Shown in pieces: positions 43,857 through 52,017 of a stretch of DNA of 60,215 nt. The first letter of the stretch is position 1. Each line of letters begins with the position of its first letter. The position numbers and the translations under genes were made by a program. The DNA is from Burkholderiales bacterium Ga0077543 (lineage in GTDB: Bacteria; Pseudomonadota; Gammaproteobacteria; Burkholderiales; Burkholderiaceae_C): positions 1 through 60,215 of the forward strand of contig LNET01000034.1 of NCBI GenBank assembly GCA_001464055.1, in the 5' to 3' direction. The notes beneath the pieces are model-generated. The model saw only the letters and a list, made by a program, of their open reading frames with translations. It did no database searches and was not told the DNA's origin.

Positions 43857-46199
43857 TCAGTTCTGCAGGATCTTCGAGCCCTTGATCACGATGTCCTTCG
43901 ACGCCTTGACATTGATCTTGCCGCTGCCGTCGATCGTGATGTCCTTGCCCTTGATGGTGATGGTGCCGTCCTTCTTCATCGTGATGCTGGCGCTGCCGGT
44001 CTTGATGGTCACCGAATCGCCCGCGTCGATGACGAGGTTCTTGCCCACTTTCAGTGCGTCGTCCTTGGCCACCTGGGTGCTGCGGCCCTTGCCGACGGCG
44101 GTGGACTGGTCGCCGCCCACCGTCACATCGCGGTTGGCGCCGATTTCGCTGGTCTGATTGGCGCCGACAGACGTGCTCTGGTTCGCGCCGACGCTGGTGC
44201 TCTGGCTCGCCCCGACGCTGATGCTCTGTGCGGCGCCTATCGCCACGCTTTGCAATGCGCCTATGACGATTTCCTGTGCTGCGCCGATGGCGATGGTCTC
44301 GTTCACGCCCACCGTGTGGGTGCGTTGCATCGCGACCGAAGCCGTCTCGCTGCCACCCACGGTGATGCTGCGGTTGGCGCCGATGGCGATGCTTTCGTTG
44401 GCGCCCACGTTCTCGGTGCGGTTCACGCCGATCGTGATGCTCTCGTTGTTGCCGACGTCTTCTGTGCGGTTGACCCCGATGGTGATCTTCTCGTTGTTGT
44501 CGACCGTTTCAGTCCGGTTGTGCTTGATGTGGTTGGTCTCGTCGCGGTCGATGGTCTTGCGCCTGTCTCGGCCCACCCAATGCGTCTCGTCGTTTTCGAC
44601 CTCGATGTCCTGGTTCTTCTCGGCATGCAGCCAGACCTGTTCGCTGCCCTTCTTGTCCTCGAACCTCAGCGCGTTGGCGTTGCCATAGGTCCCACCCTTG
44701 GACGAACGCGAGAGCACGCCGCTTTGCGTCATGTTCGCCGGCAGTTCCCACGGCGGCATGTTCTCGGCGTTGTAGACCCGGCCTGTGATGATCGGCTGGT
44801 CTGGGTCGCCTTCGAGAAAGTCCACGACGACTTCCTGCCCGATGCGCGGCACCTGCACGAAGCCAAAACTCTTCCCCGCCCAGGGCGAACTGACACGCAC
44901 CCAGCAAGAACTCTTCTCGTTCTTCTTGCCGTAGCGGTCCCAGTGAAACTGCACCTTCACCCGGCCGTACTTGTCGGTGAAGATCTCGTCGCCGGCCGGC
45001 CCCACCACCACGGCCGTCTGCGGGCCCTGCACGACAGGCTTGGGGCTCTTGCGGGCGCTGCGGAAAGGCACGCTGGACTCCAGCGCCGTGAAGCGGCAGC
45101 TGAAACCCGCACCCGGGGCGTTGCCGGAACTCTCGTACGCCGTCTGGTCCACCACCGTCTGCGTGCCCGTCACCAGGTACTCGCAGTTGTCGCTGTCGCG
45201 CAGCGAACCGTCCAGCTTCACCAGCCCGCCGGTGGAAAGCGCACGCGCGTCGGTCTGCGCGCTGGCCTGGCGCGTGACGGAGGCATATTCCTCCATCTGC
45301 GCGCGCACGAACTGCTCGCCGTCGCCCTCCAGGTCATAGAAACCCGGATAGTCGAACACCTCCATGTCGCCCAGCGAATGGGCGCCGGGCTGGGCGCGCG
45401 ACTGGCGCAGGTCGGTCTGGGTGCGCGTGAAGTCATAGTCCTGGATCACCGCCGAGCCGGGCTGCACGCGCTGCGTGCTGGCCAGGTCCCAGCAAGCCTC
45501 CAGCCCCAGCCCGGCGGCCTGCCCGCCCTGCTGGTAACGCACCATCAGCGGGGCGCAGCCCGGGCAGGGCTCGCTGGCGCTGACGGAGTCGGCCAGCACC
45601 AGCGTGTGCTTGCCGGCGTCGTGCTCGAAGAAATAGTAGATCCCCTCCTGCTCCATCAGGCGCGACAGGAAATTGAAGTCGCTCTCGCGGTACTGCACGC
45701 AGTACACCCAGGGCGTGAACGCCGTGGTGGTGCGCACGTCGATCTTGGCAATGGGGTGGTCGGCCAGCACCGTCTCGATGATCTCCAGCACCGTCTGGTT
45801 CTGGAACACCTTGCAGTCCTGGGTCTGCGAAAGGAACCAGAACCAGGGGCGGGCCGTGATCAGGTACTGGAAGAAGCGGCCGGACTGGCCGACCAGCGAG
45901 ACCTGCTCGACGATGCCGTCGAAGTAGCGGGGTTCGGCCAGCAGAGCGCTGTTCTGATGCAGCCGCACGGTGATGTGCTGGCCCAGCAGGTCGTCGAACT
46001 TCAGGTTCGGCTTGGGGCTCAGGCCCAGCACCGAATAGGTGAAAGGCTCGCTCAGCGCTTCCTGGGCCGTCAGTTGGCCCAACAGCAGGTCGGGGCCGAA
46101 GGGGCTGTCGAGTTCAGCGAAATGTTCCATCATGCCTGCAGGGGAAGTAGCCGGGTTGTCCGAGACGCGGCGGTTGGAATGGTTGTGGGCTTGACGCAT
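43857..46199 (-). CDS. vgrG: T6SS spike protein VgrG (TssI)
   Basis: 780 residues from ATG 46199; the paired Met codons at 46136 and 46133 are alternative starts. The N-terminal gp27-like part (about 25-340) includes YRESDFNFLSRLMEQEGIYYFF, the gp5 OB part (about 400-480) includes DKYGRVKVQFHWDRYGK and GFVQVPRIGQEVVVDFLEGDP, and from about 540 a long beta-helix needle of octapeptide-like repeats ends in ITIKGKDITIDGSGKINVKA. No toxin domain is fused, so effectors must be loaded separately, in line with the DUF6484-DUF2169-DUF4150 genes downstream. Confidence 0.96.
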   Translation of the reverse strand: MRQAHNHSNRRVSDNPATSPAGMMEHFAELDSPFGPDLLLGQLTAQEALSEPFTYSVLGLSPKPNLKFDDLLGQHITVRLHQNSALLAEPRYFDGIVEQVSLVGQSGRFFQYLITARPWFWFLSQTQDCKVFQNQTVLEIIETVLADHPIAKIDVRTTTAFTPWVYCVQYRESDFNFLSRLMEQEGIYYFFEHDAGKHTLVLADSVSASEPCPGCAPLMVRYQQGGQAAGLGLEACWDLASTQRVQPGSAVIQDYDFTRTQTDLRQSRAQPGAHSLGDMEVFDYPGFYDLEGDGEQFVRAQMEEYASVTRQASAQTDARALSTGGLVKLDGSLRDSDNCEYLVTGTQTVVDQTAYESSGNAPGAGFSCRFTALESSVPFRSARKSPKPVVQGPQTAVVVGPAGDEIFTDKYGRVKVQFHWDRYGKKNEKSSCWVRVSSPWAGKSFGFVQVPRIGQEVVVDFLEGDPDQPIITGRVYNAENMPPWELPANMTQSGVLSRSSKGGTYGNANALRFEDKKGSEQVWLHAEKNQDIEVENDETHWVGRDRRKTIDRDETNHIKHNRTETVDNNEKITIGVNRTEDVGNNESITIGVNRTENVGANESIAIGANRSITVGGSETASVAMQRTHTVGVNETIAIGAAQEIVIGALQSVAIGAAQSISVGASQSTSVGANQSTSVGANQTSEIGANRDVTVGGDQSTAVGKGRSTQVAKDDALKVGKNLVIDAGDSVTIKTGSASITMKKDGTITIKGKDITIDGSGKINVKASKDIVIKGSKILQN
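44040..44570 (-). repeat. Octapeptide repeat tract in the VgrG needle
   Basis: About 22 units of 8 residues with the pattern (S/T)xxVGxNx, for example RTEDVGNNESITIGVN and QSTSVGANQSTSVGAN, giving DNA with an imperfect 24-bp period. Known VgrG needles use such repeats to build a triple-stranded beta-helix. The near-identical units mid-tract suggest recent unit duplication. Confidence 0.85.
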
Positions 46200-46299
46200 A
46201 AGATATCAGGCCGGGGGCACCCCGGCTTTGCGTGCTGGGCTTCTACGGCAACAATCCACCCCGGATGAGGTGGTTCGCCCGTCCTCCAGGAGCTCCGTC

Positions 46300-47391
46300 A
46301 TGGCCGAAATGCCCAGATCCGCCGCGCAGCAAGCTGCCGAAGCGCAAGCCTTCCTGGCGTCGCGCGCCTATTACAACCATCGCAGCCAGCTGCAGAGCCT
46401 GCTGGCTGCCCGGCCAGGCATGTGCATGGCCAGCGGGCTGATCGTGCAGCAGCAGACGCTCGATGGTGACTTCGATCTCGACGAGCCCGTGGTGCAACGA
46501 TTGTTGCAATCGGCTACGAACGGCCCGGTGATGAGGGCTGCGCCCCCACCCGCTGCGCGACCTGCAGAGCCCCCCGCGGGCCCGAACGCGCTGCAGCGTT
46601 ATCTCAACCCGCCCGACCCTGAAGGGCAGCCCTGGACGGCGCTACGCCTGGGTGAAGAAGCGCCCGGCGCGATCTACGGCGCGGGCAATGTGCTGGCAAA
46701 CAGCAGCGCAGCACTTTCGGGCGCCATGCGTGGAATGACTGGGCAAGATCTGGCCAGGGGTCTGCGCGAAGGCATCCAGTCCATCCGGGCCGGCACCACC
46801 AACCTGGTTCGGCTGTCGCCGCACCTTGAGCTGTATAACACGGCCCGTGCTGGCCGCAGGCCGATCGTGCGGCTGCGCGTGCGCGGGCTGCCCTTGACCA
46901 TGGTGCAACAGGCCATACCGGCGCTGGGCGGTGCGCAGAACCAATGGCGGCGGAACCCGTCACAGAATGCCAACACGCTGCCTGCGCGCAACATGACGAC
47001 GCAGCAGATGCACCAAGCCGCCAGGCTGGCGGCAGACCATGGACAGCCCGCCTGGCTGCGCTGGACGCAGGGCCGCGTGGGTGGGGGCGTGCTCGCGTTT
47101 GCCCCGAGCTTGGCCGTCGACCTGTACAACACCACCAACGTCGACCTGCGCGGGCGCGAATTCAGCTTCAACGGGCGGGATTTCCTGGTGCGTTCGGCGG
47201 GCAGTCAGAGCGGAAACGCGCTGGGGCTGGTCGTCGGCGGGATGGCTGCAACGGCCGCCATCGGTGTGGGGGTCGTGGGTGCGCCAGTGGTGATCATCGG
47301 CCTGGGCGCGGGCGTACTGGTGCAGCTGGTCTGGAACTGGTCCGGAGGCGCCGATGGTGCCAAGGGCATGGCCAGTCGCGCGCTGAACTGA
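46300..47391 (+). CDS. Candidate pore-forming T6SS effector with glycine-zipper segment
   Basis: ATG 46300 has CCAGGAG upstream; the longer frame does not. The 363-residue protein has no signal peptide. The N-terminal 220 residues are mostly hydrophilic with an Ala/Pro linker. The last 70 hold long hydrophobic, Gly-rich segments (GNALGLVVGGMAATAAIGVG, then VVGAPVVIIGLGAGVLVQLV) with repeated GxxxG spacing, followed by NWSGGADGAKGMASR. Such C-termini occur in membrane-active T6SS effectors. It is divergent from vgrG by about 100 bases and is followed, with a one-base overlap (TGATG), by a multi-pass membrane protein. No family recognised with certainty. Confidence 0.65.
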   Translation: MAEMPRSAAQQAAEAQAFLASRAYYNHRSQLQSLLAARPGMCMASGLIVQQQTLDGDFDLDEPVVQRLLQSATNGPVMRAAPPPAARPAEPPAGPNALQRYLNPPDPEGQPWTALRLGEEAPGAIYGAGNVLANSSAALSGAMRGMTGQDLARGLREGIQSIRAGTTNLVRLSPHLELYNTARAGRRPIVRLRVRGLPLTMVQQAIPALGGAQNQWRRNPSQNANTLPARNMTTQQMHQAARLAADHGQPAWLRWTQGRVGGGVLAFAPSLAVDLYNTTNVDLRGREFSFNGRDFLVRSAGSQSGNALGLVVGGMAATAAIGVGVVGAPVVIIGLGAGVLVQLVWNWSGGADGAKGMASRALN

Positions 47392-48146
47392 TGCTTCAGC
47401 GCGGTCAGCTGCTGTCTCTGCCCGTCAGCGGACTTCTGATGGGCATGGTGAATTCCCTGGCATATGCCCGGCTATGGGGCTGGCCGCTGGCTTTGACGGC
47501 AGGGGCTGTGCTGGCGCTGGTGCTGTGCTTGACCGCCGCCTGGGTGGCCTACCGCTCCGATGGCGGCGCCAGGCACCTGGTGGCCAACAACGTGATCTTT
47601 GCCTTGTTCATGGCGCCCATGGTGGGCGGTGGCTGCCTGGTCCTGGCGCAGATGACGCAGCAGGACGATTGGGTCTTCGTGGCCTGGGCCTGTGGTGTTG
47701 CCACGGTGCTGGCCCCTGTGCTGGGCCCGGCCTGGCAGACGTACAAGCGGCTGGCAGCCGAAGGCACGGCCGGACCTTGGGCGCGCAAGCACCTGGACCT
47801 ACGCGCTGGCGTCTTGCTTCCTGGCGCATTGAGCGCAGAAGAATCGCCGCGACCGGCCATGGCGCCCTGGCAGGTCGGCCTGCTGGCCGTGAACGTGCCG
47901 CTGGCGTGGCGCATGTCGGGCGGTGGCGACACGGCCCTGTTGGCCTTGGCCGTGGTGGTGCTGTCGGCCACGTTCGTGTGGGTGGGTGTGAAGCAGGTGG
48001 GCCCGGCACTCGGCGCAGCCTGGTTCGTGCTGGCCGTTGAACGTCGCAGCGGGCAGCGGCTGAGAAGTCCTGAGTGGGCCGGGTTGCAGGCGATGCGCCG
48101 CAGCCATTGGCTGGCGCGCTGGTTCATGCGTGATCGCGACGCCTGA
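47391..48146 (+). CDS. Multi-pass membrane protein, candidate immunity protein
   Basis: A 251-residue protein with about six hydrophobic segments: LLMGMVNSLAYARLWG, WPLALTAGAVLALVLCLTA, NVIFALFMAPMVGGGCLVLA, WVFVAWACGVATVLAPVLG, then after a cytoplasmic-looking loop LLAVNVPLAW and ALLALAVVVLSATFVWVGV. It overlaps the effector-like gene by one base. An inner-membrane immunity protein is what a pore-forming effector would need, so the pairing is suggested by context. No family recognised. Confidence 0.6.
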   Translation: MLQRGQLLSLPVSGLLMGMVNSLAYARLWGWPLALTAGAVLALVLCLTAAWVAYRSDGGARHLVANNVIFALFMAPMVGGGCLVLAQMTQQDDWVFVAWACGVATVLAPVLGPAWQTYKRLAAEGTAGPWARKHLDLRAGVLLPGALSAEESPRPAMAPWQVGLLAVNVPLAWRMSGGGDTALLALAVVVLSATFVWVGVKQVGPALGAAWFVLAVERRSGQRLRSPEWAGLQAMRRSHWLARWFMRDRDA

Positions 48147-48231
48147 GAGCGCCCGCCAGGCAGCGCTCAGCGCGGTGCCTGGCCGAAGCCGGCGCCAGCA
48201 GGCGTGCGCATCGGCCAGCCCTGGCGCCCCG

Positions 48232-50949
48232 TCAGTCGAACTCGTAGCCGAAGCCGCCGTCCTTCACGCCCACATGCACCTTCACCAGCGGCTGGCCGGC
48301 CAGCATGCGCTGCAGGAATTCGCGGCTGATCTCGGGCAGCATGGTGTTGGTCAGGATGGCGTCGATCATGCGGCCGCCCGATTCGCTTTCGGTGCAGCGC
48401 GAGACGATCAGGCCCACCACGTCGTCGCCCACGGTGAAGGGGATGCGGTAGCGCTCCTGCACGCGGCGGGTGATGCGGCCCAGCTGCAGCTTGACGATCT
48501 GCGCCAGCACGGTGTCGGACAGCGGGTAGTAGGGAATCACCACCAGCCGCCCCAGCAGGGCCGGCGGGAACACCTTCAGCAGCGGGTCGCGCAGCGCCTG
48601 GGCCAGGCTGTCGGCCTCGGGCATCAGCTCGGGGTCCTTGCACAGGCTGGCGATCAGCTCGGTGCCGGCGTTGGTGGTCAGCAGGATCAGGGTGTTCTTG
48701 AAGTCGATCAGGCGGCCCTCGCCGTCTTCCATGCAGCCCTTGTCGAAGACCTGGAAGAAGACCTCGTGCACGTCGGGATGGGCCTTTTCGATCTCGTCGA
48801 GCAGCACCACGCTGTAGGGCTTGCGGCGCACGGCTTCGGTCAGCACCCCGCCTTCGCCATAGCCCACGTAGCCCGGCGGCGCGCCCTTCAGCGACGAGAC
48901 GGTGTGCGCTTCCTGGTATTCACTCATGTTGATGGTGATGAGGTTCTGCTCACCGCCATACAGCGCCTCGGCCAGTGCCAGCGCGGTTTCGGTCTTGCCC
49001 ACGCCCGAGGTGCCGGCCAGCATGAACACGCCGATGGGCTTGCTGGGGTTGTCCAGGCCCGCACGCGAGGTCTGGATGCGCTTGGTGATCATCTCCATCG
49101 CGTGGTCCTGGCCGATCACGCGGCCGGCCAGGGTTCCCGCCAGGCCCAGGATGTTCTCGATCTCGTTGCTGGCCATGCGGCCCACCGGAATGCCGGTCCA
49201 GTCGGCCACCACCGAGGCCACGGCCTGGTAGTCCACGGTGGGCAGGATCAACGGGGTCTCACCCTGCAGTTCGGTCAGCTCGGCCTGCACGTTGCGCAGC
49301 TCTGCCAGCGCGGTGGCCCGGGCTTCGGGGGTCAGGGCGGGCGCGGCGTCGCCGGGCAGGGCTTCGGCGGCCTTCTTTTCCAGCGTGCTGCCCGTGCCTT
49401 CCACTGGCGCGGTGGCGGCGCGCAGCTGGCGGCGCAGTGCCAGCAGGCGGTCGACCAGGCCTTTTTCCTGCTGCCAGCGGGCGTTCAGCGTGGCCAGGCG
49501 TTCACGTTCTGCGGCCAGCTGGGCCTGCACGTTCAGTTCGCGCTCGCGCGTGTCCAGGCCGATGGCGGCTTCGCGTTCGATGATGCCGGTCTCCACTTCC
49601 AGGCTCTCGATGCGGCGCGCGCTGTCGTCCACCTGGGCCGGCGTGGCGTGCAGGCTGACGGCCACGCGCGCGCAGGCGGTGTCGAGCAGGCTCACCGACT
49701 TGTCGGGCAGCTGGCGCGAAGGGATGTACCGGTGCGACAGCTTCACCGCAGCTTCCAGCGCTTCGTCCAGGATCTGCACCTGGTGGTGCTTTTCCATCGT
49801 GCTGGCCACGCCGCGCATCATCAGCGTGGCCTTGGGCTCGGTGGGCTCGTCCACCTGCACGGCCTGGAAGCGGCGGGTCAGCGCCGGGTCTTTTTCGATG
49901 TGCTTCTTGTACTCGGCAAAGGTGGTGGCGCCCACGGTGCGCAGCTGGCCGCGCGCCAGCGCCGGCTTCAGCAGGTTGGCGGCGTCGCCGGTGCCGGCCT
50001 GGCCGCCCGCGCCCACCAGGGTGTGGGTTTCGTCGATGAACAGGATGATGGGCTTGGCGCTGGCCTGCACCTCGTCTATGACCGAGCGCAGGCGCTGTTC
50101 GAATTCCCCTTTCATGCTGGCACCGGCCTGCAGCAGACCGACGTCGAGCGCGCGCAGTTCAACTTCCTTCAGCGCCGGCGGTACGTCGCCGCGCACGATG
50201 CGCTGGGCAAAGCCTTCGACCACCGCGGTCTTGCCCACGCCGGCCTCGCCCACCAGGATGGGGTTGTTCTGGCGCCGGCGCATCAGGATGTCGACGAGCT
50301 GGCGGATTTCATCGTCGCGGCCGACGATGGGGTCGAGCTTGCCGCTGCGCGCCTGCTCGGTCAGGTCGGTGGTGAAGCGCTTGAGCGCTTCCTGCTTGCC
50401 CATCGCGGCCGGGGCGATGGCCTGGCTGGCTTCGCCGGGTGCGGCGCTGCTGTCGCTGGCGCCCTGGTCGTGTTCGGGCGACTGCGCCAGCAGCGTGGCG
50501 AAGCGCTCGCACAGGTCGTCGACCTTGACGCGCTCGAACTGCTTGCTGATGCTCAGCAGGGTGGCGCGCAGCGTGGGGGTCTTGAGCATGCCCACGAGCA
50601 GGTAGCCGGTGCGCACGCTGCGGTCACCGAACAGCAGCGAACCGTAGACCCAGCCACGTTCGACCGCGCTGTCGATGAAGGTCGAGAGGTCGCTGATCGA
50701 CGAGGCCCCACGCGGCAGCCGGTCGAGCGACTGCGTCAGGTCTGACGCCAGCGCCGCGGCGTCCAGTTCGTAGTGGCGCACGATGCGGTGCAGGTCGCTG
50801 TCGGCGTTGTTCAGGATCTGGTGCAGCCAGTGTTGCAACTCGACATACGGGTTGCCGCGCAGCTTGCAGAACACCGTGGCCCCTTCGATGGCCTTGTAGG
50901 CCAGGGGATTGAGCTTGCCAAAGGAAGTGGTGCGCGCGATCTCAGCCAT
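48232..50949 (-). CDS. clpV: T6SS sheath-disassembly ATPase ClpV (TssH)
   Basis: A 905-residue Clp/Hsp100 protein: N-domain (residues 1-160, NPLAYKAIEGATVFCKLRGN), first AAA+ with VGEAGVGKTAVVEG and FIDETHTLVGAGG, a coiled-coil M-domain about 420-540, second AAA+ with LAGTSGVGKTETALALAE and VLLDEIEKAHPDV, and a C-terminal D2-small domain. The NPYVELQHWLHQIL segment in the N-domain marks ClpV rather than ClpB. It recycles contracted TssB-TssC sheath. It is the last gene of the second T6SS operon, 12 bases after tssG. Confidence 0.97.
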   Translation of the reverse strand: MAEIARTTSFGKLNPLAYKAIEGATVFCKLRGNPYVELQHWLHQILNNADSDLHRIVRHYELDAAALASDLTQSLDRLPRGASSISDLSTFIDSAVERGWVYGSLLFGDRSVRTGYLLVGMLKTPTLRATLLSISKQFERVKVDDLCERFATLLAQSPEHDQGASDSSAAPGEASQAIAPAAMGKQEALKRFTTDLTEQARSGKLDPIVGRDDEIRQLVDILMRRRQNNPILVGEAGVGKTAVVEGFAQRIVRGDVPPALKEVELRALDVGLLQAGASMKGEFEQRLRSVIDEVQASAKPIILFIDETHTLVGAGGQAGTGDAANLLKPALARGQLRTVGATTFAEYKKHIEKDPALTRRFQAVQVDEPTEPKATLMMRGVASTMEKHHQVQILDEALEAAVKLSHRYIPSRQLPDKSVSLLDTACARVAVSLHATPAQVDDSARRIESLEVETGIIEREAAIGLDTRERELNVQAQLAAERERLATLNARWQQEKGLVDRLLALRRQLRAATAPVEGTGSTLEKKAAEALPGDAAPALTPEARATALAELRNVQAELTELQGETPLILPTVDYQAVASVVADWTGIPVGRMASNEIENILGLAGTLAGRVIGQDHAMEMITKRIQTSRAGLDNPSKPIGVFMLAGTSGVGKTETALALAEALYGGEQNLITINMSEYQEAHTVSSLKGAPPGYVGYGEGGVLTEAVRRKPYSVVLLDEIEKAHPDVHEVFFQVFDKGCMEDGEGRLIDFKNTLILLTTNAGTELIASLCKDPELMPEADSLAQALRDPLLKVFPPALLGRLVVIPYYPLSDTVLAQIVKLQLGRITRRVQERYRIPFTVGDDVVGLIVSRCTESESGGRMIDAILTNTMLPEISREFLQRMLAGQPLVKVHVGVKDGGFGYEFD

Positions 50950-50961
50950 GGTCGGCTCCGG

Positions 50962-52017
50962 TCAGCTGTTGTTGGTAGGGGATGTTTGCAGGCTGAGGTC
51001 TTGCCGCAGCCGAAGGTCGGATCGGTCGCGGGCTGGCCGGCGGCCGTTTCCAGCCCAGCTGGTCAGCCCCAGGCGCAGGTGGCGGCCCAGGCGCGGTGCG
51101 GGCACCTGCGGGCCGGCCAGGCAGAGCTCGGCGTCCCACTGCTTGTCCAGGCCGGCGTACAGCGTCACCCAGTCCTGCAGCTGCTTCCAGCCTGGCGTGC
51201 CTGGCAGGAAGGCCAGGTATTCCGCCAGCGTCAAGGGGCCCAGAACCACGCGGAAGCGGTACTGGCGGTCCCAGACCTTGTGGCCGATGGTGGCCGAAGT
51301 GCCCAGCCGCAACGCGCGCGAGCGGCCGCTGGCCGTGCCCAGGTGGTTGCGTTCGGCGTCGTGCAGCAGCAGCCAGTGGCCGACGTTCTGCCGTATCGCC
51401 ACCGGCACACCGAAGTAATGCGACAGCAGGTTCTTCAGCCCTTCAGGATGGCGGCTGCGCTGGCCCAGCAGGCCGGCCTGGTTCAGCTTGGCGGTGTCGG
51501 CCAGGGAGTCGCGGCCCTGCGTACTGGCGTCTAGCCCGATGGCTGCACCCAGCCAGGCGGCATAGCGGTCTTCGGCCGGGCGGTCGCGGTGCACCACGGG
51601 CTGGGTGTGGGCCCAGGCCCGGTAGAACAGGCTCAGCAGCCGGTGGTGGAAGACGTCGAGAAACCGCGCCAGTGTCGGGTCGGCGTGGTTGCGCGCGCGG
51701 TCGCGCACATATTCGGTGAAGTGCAGCGGCATCGGCCCCTGCGGGCCGAGCAGGCCGAAGAAGCGCACGCCCAGCCGAGGCCGGGCGCCGCTCTGGTCCA
51801 GCCGGGCCAGGGCGGCGGGGGCGAAGTCGAGTTCGGGTTCCTGGCCCAGGCGCAAGGCTTCCTGGCCCGGACGCGAGGCCTGCCCGATGCGCGGTGCCTG
51901 CTGGCGCAGCACCTCGATGCGGCGCAGCAGCGCGAAGAAGTCGTGGGCCCAGGGTTCGCGGGCCACGGTGTCCAGCAGCGACTGCAGTTCCTGGAGGGTG
52001 GGGGTGCTTGCGCTCAC
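50962..52017 (-). CDS. tssG: T6SS baseplate protein TssG
   Basis: GTG 52017 is chosen because it overlaps the tssF stop by four bases (GTGA) and gives the normal length, 351 residues; the longer frame covers tssF. Family features: FFALLRRIEVL, PRLGVRFFGLLGPQGPMPLHF (in part), SLFYRAWA near the middle and HYFGVPVAI. TssG bridges TssF and TssK in the baseplate wedge. Confidence 0.94.
   Translation of the reverse strand: MSASTPTLQELQSLLDTVAREPWAHDFFALLRRIEVLRQQAPRIGQASRPGQEALRLGQEPELDFAPAALARLDQSGARPRLGVRFFGLLGPQGPMPLHFTEYVRDRARNHADPTLARFLDVFHHRLLSLFYRAWAHTQPVVHRDRPAEDRYAAWLGAAIGLDASTQGRDSLADTAKLNQAGLLGQRSRHPEGLKNLLSHYFGVPVAIRQNVGHWLLLHDAERNHLGTASGRSRALRLGTSATIGHKVWDRQYRFRVVLGPLTLAEYLAFLPGTPGWKQLQDWVTLYAGLDKQWDAELCLAGPQVPAPRLGRHLRLGLTSWAGNGRRPARDRSDLRLRQDLSLQTSPTNNS

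Noticed and set aside
44040..44570. Periodic DNA that could look like a CRISPR array
   Set aside because: The period is 24 bases with no unique spacers, and it is in frame with the VgrG needle repeats.
43380..46268. A 962-codon open frame on the + strand
   Set aside because: It lies antisense to vgrG. Its apparent repeats are the mirror of the VgrG octapeptide repeats.
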